Shown: positions 13,452-27,755 of the stretch, piece by piece
Numbering within the stretch: the first letter of the stretch is position 1
Layout: each line of letters starts with the position of its first letter
Assembly: GCF_958295425.1 (NCBI RefSeq)
Contig: NC_081154.1
Coordinates: forward strand, 2,610,890 to 2,674,889
Length of the DNA stretch: 64,000 bases
Direction of reading: 5' to 3'
Source of the DNA: Solea solea
Lineage: Eukaryota > Chordata > Actinopteri > Pleuronectiformes > Soleidae
Translations under genes and position numbers: made by a program
The notes under the pieces: model-generated
The model's input: the letters and a program-made list of their open reading frames with translations, nothing else
What the model was told of the DNA's origin: nothing
Databases searched by the model: none

Positions 13452-14340
13452 TAAAGAATATTTCAACTGTCAATTGTCTTATATTTGAAAAAGGGTCATT
13501 ATTTGTACAAAAACTGAAGACTATTTTGAGCTAACAAGTTTTGTAATAAAAATATAAATATTATGAAATAAATAGTAGGTTTTTAATGAAAATGCATATG
13601 AAATTAATTGACATTTGTCACCCTTTATTCAATGTGAAGTCTAATAAAAGGATACAAGGTTTTCACAGTGAGAAACCATCATTAAAAGCATTAAGAGTCT
13701 GTGTCTGCTGCTTCCTCACTAAAATAATGCAACCAGAATACTGTTGGCACATGCAGTATGGCCTCCATGCTCTGATTTCTGGGCTGATGTGAACAGATAC
13801 ATGAGGAAATCTTTGGCTTTTCAGTCCCAACTGACTTTGTTTCAATTGATTGATGATTCCACTCAGTCCTCAATATAATGTTTTGCAGGTCTGACTGATG
13901 CCAGAAAGACAGGTTCATGGTTCTCCACAGAATCCAAGTTGATTAAATAGAGGATATTTATTTTATAGTGAGTTTCTAATTTGTATCTAAACTGTAAAAA
14001 AAAAATTAAAAAAGAAGAAGAGGATATTCTATTTAATGTGTGTTGGATTTGTGAATCTTTTTAGGCACTTTATTTTTCAAATCGATGTTTAATAAATACG
14101 TGGACTTGATTCACTTTCGTCCGTGTTGTTGCTCACGGTAAATTCGTGTTCTTGTGAATTGTATGAACAACAAAAGCATAAAAAAAAGTTGATTTGGTGA
14201 GATGAAATGTCATAGAATACAGGTCCAAACACACCTATAGTTCATGTCTACTGCGATATTTAAATATCAACTTCTCCTGTGTGACTCCATCCCTGTCAGT
14301 AGGTGAGGTAGTTGAGTCGGTTGTAAATGTGGCGAAGGGG
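13452..14340. other. Intergenic between tsr3 and pdpk1
   Basis: Holds the tsr3 3' UTR (polyadenylation signal at 13545-13550) and AT-rich sequence with no gene recognised. From about 14330 the base composition becomes GC-rich as the pdpk1 promoter begins. Confidence 0.5.
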
Positions 14341-14410
14341 GCGGACACAGCGGGACTCTCCTCTGCTGTCCTGCGTTAACATTGTTGTGGAACGACGTCA
14401 CAGCTCGAAA

Positions 14411-14449
14411 ATGAAGGCGCAGAGGCGGCCATTACTGGAGCTTCTCTAA
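14411..14449 (+). promoter_or_regulatory. Upstream open reading frame in the pdpk1 5' leader
   Basis: An ATG at 14411 opens a 12-codon frame (MKAQRRPLLELL) ending in TAA at 14447-14449, 37 nt before the pdpk1 start codon. The context AAAATGA is moderate. If transcription starts upstream of 14411, this frame could limit translation of the kinase. The transcription start itself is not visible. Confidence 0.45.
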
Positions 14450-14486
14450 TTATTTTATTCCAAATAAATACTCGAGGAAAACTCCC

Positions 14487-17400
14487 ATGGCAAGAGCTAC
14501 AAGTCAGTTGGTAAGTGTTACAACTTTGACGCGAATGGCAATTCGAAGCCGGTGTTGAAAGCGTACAGTGCAGCGGCTGTTTGACAACAAATAGTTAGGT
14601 CGGGCCTTGAGCTGAAGAGAGCGGTGCTAGCCGCAGAAGATCGTTCAACGCTCACTAGCACGGCTAGCCCGCTAATGTTTGCTAACTCCACACTTCATAG
14701 TTTGCGGCGTAGATCGGGGTTGTCCATCTTGTGGCTTGTTACGCGATCAGTTGTCCCCGTGAAACATTTAGTGGTGGTTTAGAATGTGCCGACTCTCGCT
14801 GTTTTATCAAATGTACAGCCATTCCCGGGCCAGCAACTGTTGGCTAAGGTTAGCTGTTACGGGTTCGCGCTTTCGAGCGATGCTGTTGCTTGCTAACAAG
14901 CTAGCATTAGCTTTTCGCGCTCCACCTTTGGTCAGAAGGTAGCATTATAAGGTTAACACGCTGTAGTTCAACTGTCAACCTGTTAACTTCACAATTTTGC
15001 CACCCACGTCAACACAGGGACATTAAACACCACTTGTAAACATTTCGTGAAAAGGGCATTCTGAAGTAAAGTTACTCGTCGGTTACCTGGATTGCTAATG
15101 TTAGCTAATTGCCTGGATGTTAGCGTTAAGTTTGTAATTCGCTGTCAGCCATGGCCCGGCATTATTTGACAAGGCAGCAGGAGCTAATGGTAGCCTGCTA
15201 GCAGGCTGTAGTTAGCAAAGAAAGTTCGCACAGGCCTGTTGTTACAGGAGTACTAAGGGTTTGGTTAACACTAGCTATGGTTTTCTGACAATAATGTCAT
15301 ATTTGAGCAATAGTGATGGACCAATACGTAGCTGAAAGATGAATTGTCAACCATTCAGTCTAGTCCGGATAAGTCAGCTAAATGGCCACACCTTGGTTTT
15401 GAATGAGAAGGAGCTAGGCCAAATGAAGTAACTTAGATTAACTTGGCTGTAAGTGAATTAACATAGTCTCTATTAACAGTTCCTCAGTAAGTTAAGAAAC
15501 AAGTAACGTTTACAGAAACCAGTATCTGTTGGGAACCACAACCTGGCGCTGTGTTATATTTGAGTAGTGAACGATCAATTGGTAGGGTTGTCGTCAGTGT
15601 TTGTTTGCGTTATTTGCATGTAAATTGGATGAGTTCCATGCAGTCGTGGTCGTAAGTACACTTGTCACATGAAGGCAATAACTTCGGCATTGACGGGTTG
15701 GACGGTCAACAAGCCCAGACGCTGCTTCTCCGATTGTCGTTGCATGTCCTCATCAACAGACTTTGCTCCTCAAGTGGTCTCACTTTTACTTATTTATAGA
15801 CCATGATCCAGATCCTCATTAGTCCATAGATACATACGTATGGTAATGTCCGACAATCAGTACACATTATACATGGCTGTTTAAGCTCTCAACATTTTTG
15901 TGATTTTGCAGCATTAATAAATAATAAAGCATCACCTAAACAGTAATACAATTATATTTCCTCAAACAGATCATTTTAACAAATTGTCATTTGTGGCTGT
16001 TGTCAGTGTTTGTTGTTGTTCATACTGTAATATTTAATATTGTTCTCAAGTAGATGCTAGATAAGATTGGCTCAAACTTGTATTGCCATGGTGATGGAAA
16101 TTGGATTTTACGTCGGGATAAATGGCTCACCATATTTCTCAACTGAAGATTCTTTATGTATTTCAATGAAGCATAACAACACCACACTGACTGTCATATT
16201 CTCAATGCTTCCCCCTTTTGTTTCAGTATGATGTTGTGCCCATTCAGTCCAGTGTTGTCATCTGTTCCTGCTCGCATCCATCAATGGTAAGAAATCACCC
16301 TGACTCCTGCTCGCCACTTGCTATCCCAGGCGCAAGCAGTAGCCACTGTCCCAGCATGGAGGGCTCAGCCTCAGAGGCTCGTGCAGTAGGAACGTCTGCC
16401 AGCAGTCAGGTCTCAGACCTCCGCGCACAGCCAGCTGTGCAGACCCCTCAGCCACGCAAGAAGAAACCAGAGGACTTCAGATTTGGCAAGATACTGGGAG
16501 AGGGCTCCTTCTCAACAGTATGTAACCTGCATTCCACTTTGTTTCTGAATTATAGCTGGGAAGATGTTGCTACATGCTAGAATTCTTTTTCTGTTTCCAA
16601 TGTACTGGGATGAGTCATCCTCAGTTAATTGAGGTGATATGGCAAAACATGGCCTAAGAGATACTAGAGCTCTTCAGTTTGTCAAGGTGTTTTTTTTTCC
16701 TCTCTCTTTTATCCTAAGGTTGTCCTGGCAAGAGAGCAGTTAACAGGGAAAGAATATGCAAGTAAGTACGAATGCATGCACACATTTTGTGAATTCAATT
16801 GACAGTTACAGTGTTGTCAAGATGGAAAATTAAAATGTTCTTTCCTCTTTTCCAGTTAAGATTTTAGAGAAACGCCATATTATGAAGGAGAACAAAGCCC
16901 AGTACGTGAAAAGAGAAAGAGATTTGATGTCAAATCTGGATCACCCATTCTTTGTCAAACTCTACTTCACATTTCAAGATGATGAGAAGTTGTGTATCCT
17001 TTTAACAGGGCCAATTTGTCATTGTATTTTGTGTATTAATCAGTTTTCAGTTCCTTGTTTTTCTTAGCTGCATAGTTTCTTACAACGGGTTTCTGGTAAT
17101 CACAATGATCCTTAACTAGCTGTTCTCAGATTTTGGTCTCAGCTATGCTAAGAATGGAGAGCTCCTGAAATACATCCGCAAAATTGGTTCTTTTGATGAG
17201 ACCTGTACCAGATTCTACTCGGCTGAAATAGTTTGTGCTCTAGAATACTTACACAATAAGGGGATAATACACAGGTAAGACTTGTTTGGTTGTGTCCGTT
17301 ATTGTATTTCTTTCCTTTTTGCTTATTCCCTCATAAATTACCTGGTCTTTTCAGAGATCTAAAACCAGAGAATATTCTCCTAAGTGAAGACATGCACATC

Positions 17401-19746
17401 CAAATAACAGATTTTGGGACAGCAAAACAGTTGTCGTCAGACAGTAAACAAGGTAAATCAACATTACCTTCTATTTTAGTGATTCATTCAGTGGTATTGT
17501 TTCTGAGAGCATAATAAATGTAAATGTTTTCATCATTTAAAATTATTTTTCTGCTTTGTGGGGCAGCAAGAGCAAACTCCTTTGTTGGGACTGCACAGTA
17601 TGTGTCTCCAGAGCTGCTAACAGAGAAATCAGCCTGCAAGAGGTAACTAGGTTTGATTATCACACTGCTGGTAAACCTGAGAATCACTATGTCTGTCTGA
17701 TAAGTACAGTATCACATCTTTAATAAATAATTTATTCCTCTCATAGCTCTGATCTCTGGGCTTTGGGATGTATTATCTATCAGCTGGTGGCTGGTTTACC
17801 ACCATTCAGAGCTGGGTAAGTACTAGGGTGATGTCATTGTCCTCAGTTAGTTTTCATTCATTTATGCCTCTGTAATGGTGGACCATGTTGGTTTGATATT
17901 TTACTAAACTTGGATATTTTTACTAATACATATTTTGCTCAGGATTATGACAAATGCAATTCAGTTAAAGTCTGTTTATTGTTCTTTCCCTCTTGTGTGT
18001 TATGTATTACAGAAATGAGTACCTAATATTTCAGAAGATAATCAAGCTGGAGTATGAATTCCCTGAGAAATTCTTCCCCAAAGCCAAGGATCTTGTCAGA
18101 CAGCTGTTGGTGAGTTAAGTAATGTCACCATCTAAATCTTTCTGATATCTGTAAGGAAATTAATTGTATTAATTAAAATTATTTGTTGGGTTAATTACGG
18201 AGCAGAGCTTTTATATTACATGAACATTTATTTATTTCTGTTTTTCCCTTTAGTCACTAGACCCTTCCAAGCGGATTGGCTGTGAAGAGATGGGAGGGTA
18301 CGACCCTTTGAATCAGCATCCGTTTTTTGATACCATTTCTTGGAGAGACTTGCACCTACAGACACCCCCCAAGCTCACCCCCTATCTGCCAGCTATGTCT
18401 GAGGATGATGAGGACTGCTATGGAAATGTAAACTAATAATCTAGATATTTTCCCTGTGTGCTGTTTGACTATTATTTGAAAGACGTTTACGTGACTTCTC
18501 ATTTATCTTGTTTCAAACCTCAGTATGACGATCTCCTGAGCCAGTTCAGTAACATGCAGGTGGCCCAGTCCAGCTCATCACACTCCCTGTCACCTCACGA
18601 ATCTACGCCCCCTCAGCGGTCAAGCAGCAACATTGAACAGTACATCCATGACCTGGACAACAACTCCTTTGAGCTGGATCTACAGTTCACTGAAGAGGAG
18701 AAGCAGCTACTGCTGGATAAACAAACCACCGGAAACCCCTGGTAAACCCCCTCACTATATGTTTCACCCCTGTTTACATGAGTGCATTCTCTCTAAATAT
18801 AGGCTTTTGTGTATTTAGCATGTGTAATAGAATTGTGAAAGAAGATTAAATTATAGATGTTTTGTAGGTAATCGTGGAGTAATCAGTAGATTCATTGGAG
18901 GGAAAGGGGGCTGATGGTTATCTGAATTTTCTTATTTACACAGGCACCAGTTTGTGGAGAACAACCTGATCTTAAAAATGGGCCCAGTGGACAAACGAAA
19001 GGTGCGTAAAATGGAGCCAATGTGTTTGAAACTTTTACAGTACATCATTGTATTGCTAATATACAGTGTTATCCAAAGGCTGTTCACCTTCCCAAGTGAA
19101 TAAGATAGTTGACTCAATGTTTAGATGCAATTATAGCTGTGGTATATTTGGTTTAGACTTATCAAAGCAAGTTAACCATTGTTTTATGATGTAGCTGTGT
19201 TTTCTAGCAACAGTTGAGTGGTTGAAGTGACTTCCCAGGCATTGCTCAGCCTATTACAGTATAGGAAGTAAAGGGGAATTCCCTGCTGTGGTGTGGAAAG
19301 TGTCTTTGGCCTAACAGCCCCCTCTGTTGGTGAACTACAAATATGTGGATTTTATTGCAGGGTCTGTTTGCTCGTCGGAGACAGCTGCTTCTTACTGAAG
19401 GGCCACACCTGTACTATGTGGATCCTGTAAACAAGGTCCTGAAAGGGGAGATTCCTTGGTCCTTTGAGCTACGACCTGAGGCAAAGAACTTCAAAACCTT
19501 CTTTGTTCACACGGTAACTAACCATTTATTTCAGATATCTGCTCATTCCATTTGCAATATGTTGATAACCACTGTGGTTTTAATGTAGTTTACTTTTTTA
19601 AATGTTTTTTTCTTCTTTTTTGATGTTTGCAGCCTAACCGAACATACTATTTGATGGACCCCAGCGGAAATGCTGACAGATGGTGCAAGAAGATCCAGGA
19701 AGTGTGGAGAAAGATCTATCAGAGGCACCAAAACCCTGGCCTATAG
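14487..19746 (+). CDS. pdpk1: 3-phosphoinositide-dependent protein kinase 1
   Basis: Fourteen exons join in phase to 565 residues (human 556): 14487-14510, 16227-16517, 16719-16761, 16856-16993, 17130-17274, 17355-17452, 17567-17642, 17747-17815, 18013-18109, 18254-18427, 18524-18741, 18944-19001, 19361-19513 and 19633-19746. PDK1 phosphorylates the activation loop of AKT, S6K, SGK and other AGC kinases at the membrane. The kinase domain has GEGSFSTVV, the ATP-anchoring Lys121 in YAIKIL, HRD with catalytic Asp215, DFG from Asp233, and the autophosphorylated loop Ser251 in [10 protein letters not shown]. The C-terminal PH domain includes [17 protein letters not shown] and [11 protein letters not shown]. 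The N-terminus [17 protein letters not shown] matches vertebrate PDK1. Intron 1 is 1.7 kb. Teleosts usually have a and b copies; I cannot tell which this is. Confidence 0.97.
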
Positions 19747-22564
19747 GAGCACAGTTCCTCCTGTGGCCACTCCTCTTTAGCTCCGAGGCCAATCACTGAG
19801 CAGAGTAAAACCCTCTTTAGTGCCCTCATCACCGCAGTGTAAACAAACTCTTAGAGACACTGGCATCTAGACCTTGTTTGTTTTCCTGAGTAGAACCGTG
19901 GGGAAAAAAAATCAACTTTGGATTCAGGGTTGCTTTGCTTGTTCTTTGTGCTCTCTGTGAGGCTTCTATTGCATTTTCCATGTATGGATGATAAGACTGC
20001 CACCATGCACATCTGCTTTTTGTACAGTCTGCAGGAGGAATAAGAAGGGTGAGCTTGTCCTGTAGAGTGATACAAGTGTGGGTACCCACTAGGACTATCT
20101 CAAATGCAAGGACTGGTTTCCTGCTTCAGTACCATAACCCAAATCTAGCTTTTATGATCCAGAGCCTATACTGTTATCTTAATTAATCCATAACCTAATC
20201 CTTCATCATACATGAAGCTGTAGTCAGGCCCCAGTTCTAGTGCATATACTCCATAGTTGTAACTAATACTGTATGCTGATACAGTCTCACACGTTTACCA
20301 AACTCAAATCTTTTTTTTTTCTTTTTTTTTCGTCAGAGCCAAATGTTCCCATGGAATCTTATTTTTTTGTCTCTTGGTACTTGCTTATTGCAGGCCAGTT
20401 TAAGTCTTTATGTAACAAAGCAGAATGCTGGTCTGCTGTGAGACATGGTTCTGAATAAGTCTCTGTACAAGTGTGGGCCTTCCATAGCCATTAATGGGGA
20501 TGTATTGCTTACAAGGGGTGGGTAAACATGCCACTAGCTTGTACTTTCTAATCATAACTTGCTTATCTTTCCTGCATGACCAGTTTCATAGCTCAGTGTT
20601 GTCCGCTTCTCTCCTAGGGCACTGGAGTAATAGTTTATTCAAGTTTAAAGGTGGGTATTTTTATTTTTTTTTGACTGCATTGGCAACCATTGCAATTATT
20701 ATTATTATTGGATGATCTGGCTGTTATGTACCATTCACTGGCTATTTCTTTGTGGTGTGAATTATTTTTCAATGGGAGAGTCGGCTCCTCTTCATTACGT
20801 CCTGTTGCAAACCAAATCTTGTGTGCTGACCACCCCATGCTGAACAGAAAACTTTCATCAAACTGAGATAACAAACATACTATCATTCTCAGAAGCAATC
20901 ACAGTAAAGCTGTCGTCCTCGGACAAGGTGGCAGAACTGCCTCGTTAGGCTCATTAGCCTGTCCTTTTTGTTATGTTTTCATTCTGACGTTTGGCCCAAA
21001 ACAAAGTAAAAAAAAACATTGATTCAACTTGTGCTCTTGTTTTAGCAATATGTATTTTCATGATGCTTTTAATTTTTGACATAATACCTTAAGGTCCTTC
21101 CCAAAGGTCCTCTTCCTTCAGCTGAGTCTGTGTGTGCAGTGCGTGACTGGAGTACAGGTGAATAGGACCCTCGGGGCTCGGGGTCCGATGTGGTTGGATG
21201 TCAGTTCAAGGATATCTATCTGATCCAAATAACCGATGAAATTGCTGTATCTGTCTATAAGGTTGCGAAAGCACTAGAGACGTGTTTTCCTCTAGTTAGA
21301 AAATTTGTTTGAATCAAGTCGATGGCAGTCGGTTACATTGTGTATGGAACACTCTACCTGGCTTGTAACTGACTAGAACTGTGATGTACAGATGATGTAT
21401 TATTAAAATCTGAAGCAAGTAATGCAATGATATTAGGATACAGTTTTTGTATTTTTATTCTTGTATAAGGTTATTTGATGGCTATTGTTTAGCCTCTAGT
21501 TCATTCTGTGTTATTTAAATTCTAATATATGAATCATATTTGGATTGAAGTCATGTTCAGGGGCCATGTTGTGTATGTATTGAGATGTAAAGCCTTTGAA
21601 TGTGAATAATTATTGTAAACTATAATATTTTACAGCTTTTTTTTCTTACTATATCATACATTTTCTATTTGCTCAGTGATTTAATCATATTCTGATAATT
21701 TAATGAATCTGTTCATTCTCTCTCTCTGATTATTTGTGCGCTAGGTCAGTAGATGTTGAATGATGAATTTTCCACTTAATGCTTGGTAGTCCAGTAATTA
21801 AAGCATGTAGGGATTTAGGCATACAAATAAAGCCATGTGTCCTGTCTTCTGTTAACAACCACGGTCATGACAGTGAAAACGGCGGCATCCAGTGGCAATG
21901 GCATTTCACATTTTTTTTTGCTGCATGTAAATAAAGTACCGGCCCTTCATCATCGTCTTTGTGTCGTGAAAGTTACTTTTACAGTTTTTCGCACAAACGC
22001 TTCAACCCAAATACAAAACGATCAACACAAACTCAGAATAAAAGCAATCTTTTTGTATCACATTAAAATAACACTTTGTCACATGAGGCCATGCTCAATA
22101 CCCAAATTGCTGGCTTTGAATCCGTTATATGGCTTCAAAGGTGTCTATGTCAGGCGATAGGGCTTAACATAACTTGGTTAAATAGATAAATTCTCTATGA
22201 AGCAAACCACGGAAGCCCACACAGGAAAAAATATAAACACGGTGTTCATCATCCTTAGCTCTTAACATGGTAATTTAATGACATTTACAGTTATCTCCCA
22301 GCTCAGCAGTGCGGGATCTTTGCTCCCAATTGAGGCGTCGGTTGATCCATCCAGGGAGGACCTCTTTCCACTAGAATAATTGATGCTAAAGTAGTGGAGC
22401 GGAGGGGAGTGGAGTAGAGTGGGTTGGTAGGAGTGGCTGAGGAGCTGGCAGTCTGCTTTGCATGAATCGTGGACTCCCAAGTTTAGCGGCTGTGTGCAGC
22501 TCAGATATTTCCTGCCAGACGCGCAGACTGATCCGAGGCTAGGGCGGAGGAGACGAGGAGAGGG
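19747..22564. other. pdpk1 3' UTR and kctd5 promoter region
   Basis: Probably about 2 kb of pdpk1 3' UTR, with candidate polyadenylation signals at 21402-21407 (ATTAAA), 21826-21831 and 21930-21935 (AATAAA). After about 22440 the sequence becomes GC- and purine-rich, consistent with the kctd5 promoter and 5' UTR. No other gene was recognised. Confidence 0.6.
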
Positions 22565-25500
22565 ATGGCCGAGAATTGCTGTGAGACGAGCGGCTCCGCT
22601 CACCGGAGATGCGTGGCCCATTCTCCGGCAGAGAGGAGCATTCCATCCGGTGTCGGCGCATCGAAGTGGATCCGACTGAACGTCGGGGGAACGTATTTTT
22701 TAACAACGAGGCAGACGCTGTGTCGGGATCCAAAATCATTTCTGTACAGACTGAGCCAGGCTGACCCAGAGCTCGACTCCGACAAGGTAAATGCTAAGCT
22801 ACCTAGCTTAGCTGTAGTTAGGAGCATACTTGGTCAACTGCATTTTATTTTCTTTAATATGGTTTTTAATTCCCAAATGCGCAATTTAGCACTTTGTAAA
22901 TGTGATGACTGTACCCCCGGCTTGCCTAGTCAGAATAATAGCTTTATGAAAATCGTGTGTCTAAATGAAATACTCAACGTTAACTCGTCTTTTTTTTTTC
23001 TTAGCTAGCGTTAGCAAGCTGAGCTAGCTAGATTCCGACAGTCACCACATGACATACGATCTTGCTGCTAGCCTTGGCGTTTCTCCCTCGTGACGTGTGT
23101 TGATAATAAAAGATGACAGGTCTCGTTGTTGCAGGTGTGTCGTTTAATGAGCAAACTTATTAAAAAAAACAAAAGAGCGCGCGTGTGTGTTCAACCAACA
23201 AGTTATAGTTGGAAACTTTCCCCGTCCACAACCAATGCACTGCGTTTGCACGAGTTGAGTTGTCAAACGGTGACTGTACTGTACAGAAACTCCTTTCCAG
23301 TAGTTTAGCTTTCGACTTTGAACCTAAATGTTGACTATGCATGTCAGGTTTAACAATGGAGTATTTGTCCTTATTTCACATCACCTCATCATCAGTTTAT
23401 CTAACAGTTGTTTGGTTGTAAAATAATGCACACTGCACTAGGGCTGCAACCTTTGTCTATTAATTGATTACACAAGTCACCAAGGTTTACGTTGATGTGT
23501 TCAACTTGGACTATAACAATATTTCTGATTTTTCAGCTTCTTAAATGTGAATAGTTTCTGGATTATTTGCTCTAACAAAGAAGCATCCTTGATTAGTAGA
23601 TAAATTAAGACATAGGACAACACTGACAGTTTTCAGAATTGTCTTTTATTGTCCAAACGGCTAATTGATTAATGTGGAAAATAAGCGGATGACTGATTAA
23701 ACTCTTATGAACATAATTGTTAGTTGCAACCCTCCTGACCATCTAAAGCTCTTCTTTGGGGCCTTTCCACTGATTACAACGTCTACAAGCGTTAGTCCTA
23801 TAATTAACCAACCGAGTAACTGACGCATAAAAAGAATTTATTGCTCGATCAATTTGTCCTTTCCCTCCCTCTCGTGTGCTTTGTATTCTTTCTTGGCTCC
23901 ATTTGCTCTGGAGTAATCAGCCTCTGTGCTGGTGGTGAGGCTCCCCTAATGAGTGCATAAGTCATTGCCAAGTGGGGTGAGGTGCTGCTGTGCTGACAAC
24001 TGAAAGCGGGGGATTGAATTCACTCATCTGAATGGCCTTAATGCTCCAGAATCTGGCTTCTCTCTGTTTGTCCATCTGCCGCTTTTAACAACAGCAGCAT
24101 GCTTGCACCAAGGCCCCCTGTACTGTCAAAAACAGTTTAGCAGTGTCTGTATACATGGTGTATACGCTCTGGTTTTAACTGTCCATTTCACTGCCCTATT
24201 ATCCATTGTTCCATCGTGGACTCGTACACTTTAATCCTCACCCCTTTATGTTAAGCTGAAACCAAGGCTCATCTCATATTTTCATGCAAATATCTTAATC
24301 TCTGAATAATCAGCTTGCTTTTTTGTCAGTTTATCCTCTGAGTAAGGGATCAGTCCATCTTAATCCCCTGTCGAAAGTATGCATCAGACTTTCGAGCCAT
24401 TGCTGTACCCTCCTCCTACAGAGAGTCAGGATTAAGATCTCTCCCAGTAAACAACGGGTTATTATTTGATATTATATCACTTTTAACTTTGTCTGGAACT
24501 ATGTATTTTGAAGGTATCCGTCTTATATGCAGCTGAGCCATCTTCATTTTTGATCACACAGCACTGCACGTGAATAGAAAGCCCAGCAGAGTGACAGATC
24601 AGTGGAGAGCTCTGTTTTTTGGGCGAATGCAGTATTGTGTTTCCCAGCCAAGGAAATGAGTGGTTCAGCTCCCAGTCACGCAGGCTGGCGTGCTTCAGCT
24701 GGACTCTTGAGGAGAACTGCATTATTCATGCTGTTGACTGGAGCCTGTTATGTACATTGGGGTATATAAAGAAAGTGGAAGAAGTGCTGTCATGTGCACA
24801 GCCTCAAGGGCCTATACCTCTCCGTTCTAAGTCGGTTATCCCAGTAATACCACTGATTGCTGTCTTGCAAATGTTGATCCGTTAGTACAGTGCTAGTGAC
24901 TAATCTATGCAGAAAGATAACGAGCTGGCATTACTTTCAAAATTGTAAGCTGTCGAGTCAACAAGCTTTCGAGATGCACATCACCGGGGCGCTATCCATT
25001 TGGCAGACTCCTGCTCTCAAACTACTCAGCTCAGGGCCACTCAACCAGAGACCCAGCTCTCTGGCTTTGCATCAATTTTTTAAGAACCTCATCACAAAGG
25101 ATTTTTGTCTCTTCAACTCAACTCTTTTTTTCGTATTCATATCCATTTGCTGCATACAGCATGTGTGGAAAAAAAATAAGGCCTCCTTTTAATGCTGGAT
25201 TCAGGTTGTATGTCAAGCTCGAGCACACTGTGGGAGACCATGTAAATATTTAACGGTCATTTCGTCTCCTACTGCTCTTCTTGTAGTAAGTACTCGACGG
25301 GGCACTGCAGAGTGCAATTTGCAAATTAGATGAGACTCAACCATTTTATCATTATAAATAAAGCTTTTTCACAAAAGTCAGGCAACAAATCGGTCATTGT
25401 CTTTTCAAGATATGTTTTAGTTATCAATGAGACCGATCTTTCACTTATAGCTCAGATTTCTCCAGTTCGCTTTTCTCCTCCTGCTGCTGACTGAACGCTC

Positions 25501-27718
25501 CAGGTTGCAATGACTTCCTGGAGCTTAGATGTGGAGCTACTTAACTGCCTCTCATCATGATAGCAAAGCTTTTAGGTGACTTGAAAAGAAGCTGTTCATT
25601 TAGTGCTTGAAACAGTTTCCGTTATAAATTGATGGTGTTGCCTTGCCCCGCTGAAAGTGGTATAAAGGCGAGAAGTTCCACCCATCCTTGGTGAAAGGTC
25701 AAGCATGCATTCTAATGACAGTGCTAAACATTTTTGAAATATGAGGGAGTTTCTCATAATATAGCCCTCGTGTGCTATGTGTGTATTATTTAAAAGATGA
25801 AGGCCTGTTTGACCATGCCATTACTGCTTATACTCCAGAGAGACTCCTGGCTCCCACTCTACAAGGATCAGACTTCCACTCGGCTAAGTAGCTGCGGTCA
25901 TGTGACTTTGAAGCTCTACTGCAACATCTTTAAATGCCATTTCTGCAGGGGCTTGTGCTCCAGTTTGGCTGCAATGAAGGTTGAGCTGCACACAATAATG
26001 CTTTCCTTGACTGCCCTCGTGTAACGCTGTTGATTGTTTGTTGGATAATTACTTTTAACCATCTGTCTTACTGTAAGTGAGACTATGGAATTTTGCAGTG
26101 ATGTTTGTTTCATGCAAAAGCGCTGCTGTACGTTTGTGATCGCAAGCAAGCATGCAGCAGCTTGTCAATGTTGTTGACTTAAGGATCGTTTCTTGGAGTG
26201 TTAATGTGGCTGCAGAAACGCGGACATCATGTGTTTGAAGGGTGGGTCACCGTGGTATTTCCTGTGGGAGGATATGTGTTGCATGCAGGAGAAGAATGAT
26301 AACGATAGTAGGCCACACTAACTCAGTTGTGAAGGCCGCCCTTCTCATTCGCCTTTGTTAACCTACATCTATAGTTGTCCTCAGTTGGAATCTTATTATT
26401 TCCTGGGCCCTTTTTTTACATGTTGATGTACCTGTTGACTGTCTATATGGAAGGCCATGATGCTTGAATAGTTTTGTATGGTCAAACCTCAAAGCACCAT
26501 GTAGAGCCTGACCTACAGTGAAGTGACCTACCTCTAGTGGATATTGTAGGCAGTGTCGATGCTTGTTAATGTATTTGTTGTTTTTGAGAAATTGACTTAA
26601 ATGTACAATTGTGACGCACTCAAATCTCTCTCTCTCTTTTTAAAGGAATGTAGCTTATGCCCTCGTCGTAATTTGTAGTTTGTTGTCATTGTCCCTGTCC
26701 ACTGTTGCCCACTGCTGTCCGGGAAGCACAGGCCTATTTCTCATTAGGTCAAAATAGAGGATTTCCTTAAGCCATTGTCTGTGACATCATAATGTCTAAC
26801 AAGTGTAGTTGGTTAAGTGGCTAAGTCCAAAATCAACAACTGAATTTCAAAATAATATTTTTTAAATTCTTATTTGAAGTTGATGGGTTATTTTATAATA
26901 TCGGGTGTGAAATAAGCCAGACCTACAAGTAAATGACTCAAATGAAATTATATAAGGGAATAAAATAGACTGTGTGAAAAAATAACGTGCGACAGATGCA
27001 ACAGGCTCATTAGCAGAACTGTTCAAGAAACGGCACGTTTTCAGAAGTGTAGCGTACACCTGCCGTAGCTCTGTATATTTGTTCAATGAGAATGTTTTGA
27101 GGCAGTATTCAACAGTTAATTTGTGTGTTTACAGCTGACATTTTGACCTATATTATTCCAGCAAGGTCGTCCAGGTGTTACTAATAACATGGACAACGAC
27201 CCTGTTATTATGCATAATACCAGGAACCCTGAAACCAAAGTGCTAACTGGAATTCAGCTGTCGATTTGTGAAAATATTTTTCAAGAAAAGGGTCTAGGCA
27301 GTCTTTTTTTATTCTTTCTTCTTTTTCAGTTTGGCCTTTATTCCAAAGTGAGTGTTGAAGATTTTAAATGTTTCTAATCACCTTTGTCTCGAGCTGATAA
27401 GTAAATTATCTCCAAAAATGATTTCCAAATGTCCGAATTGCTTGACAAATCATCACACTGCCATAATGTGTTTTTAGTGTTTTGTAGGGCATTAAATGTG
27501 TGTGTGAGTGTGGAGTACAGATCCACCTGTACTTGTCCTTAAACTTGAGTGACTATGGAAGTTTAAGGACATGGGTGACAGGGGGCTATCGTGCCAGAAT
27601 AGAGCTCCAGTGGGATATTTCTGCTTCAGAAAAGAGGCCAATCAGCCAAGAGGGTTTGGAGATTCATTACAAAAGAAAATGGACTGGGAATGTTTCTCAT
27701 AATTGGATATATTAATGG

Positions 27719-27755
<37 letters not shown>

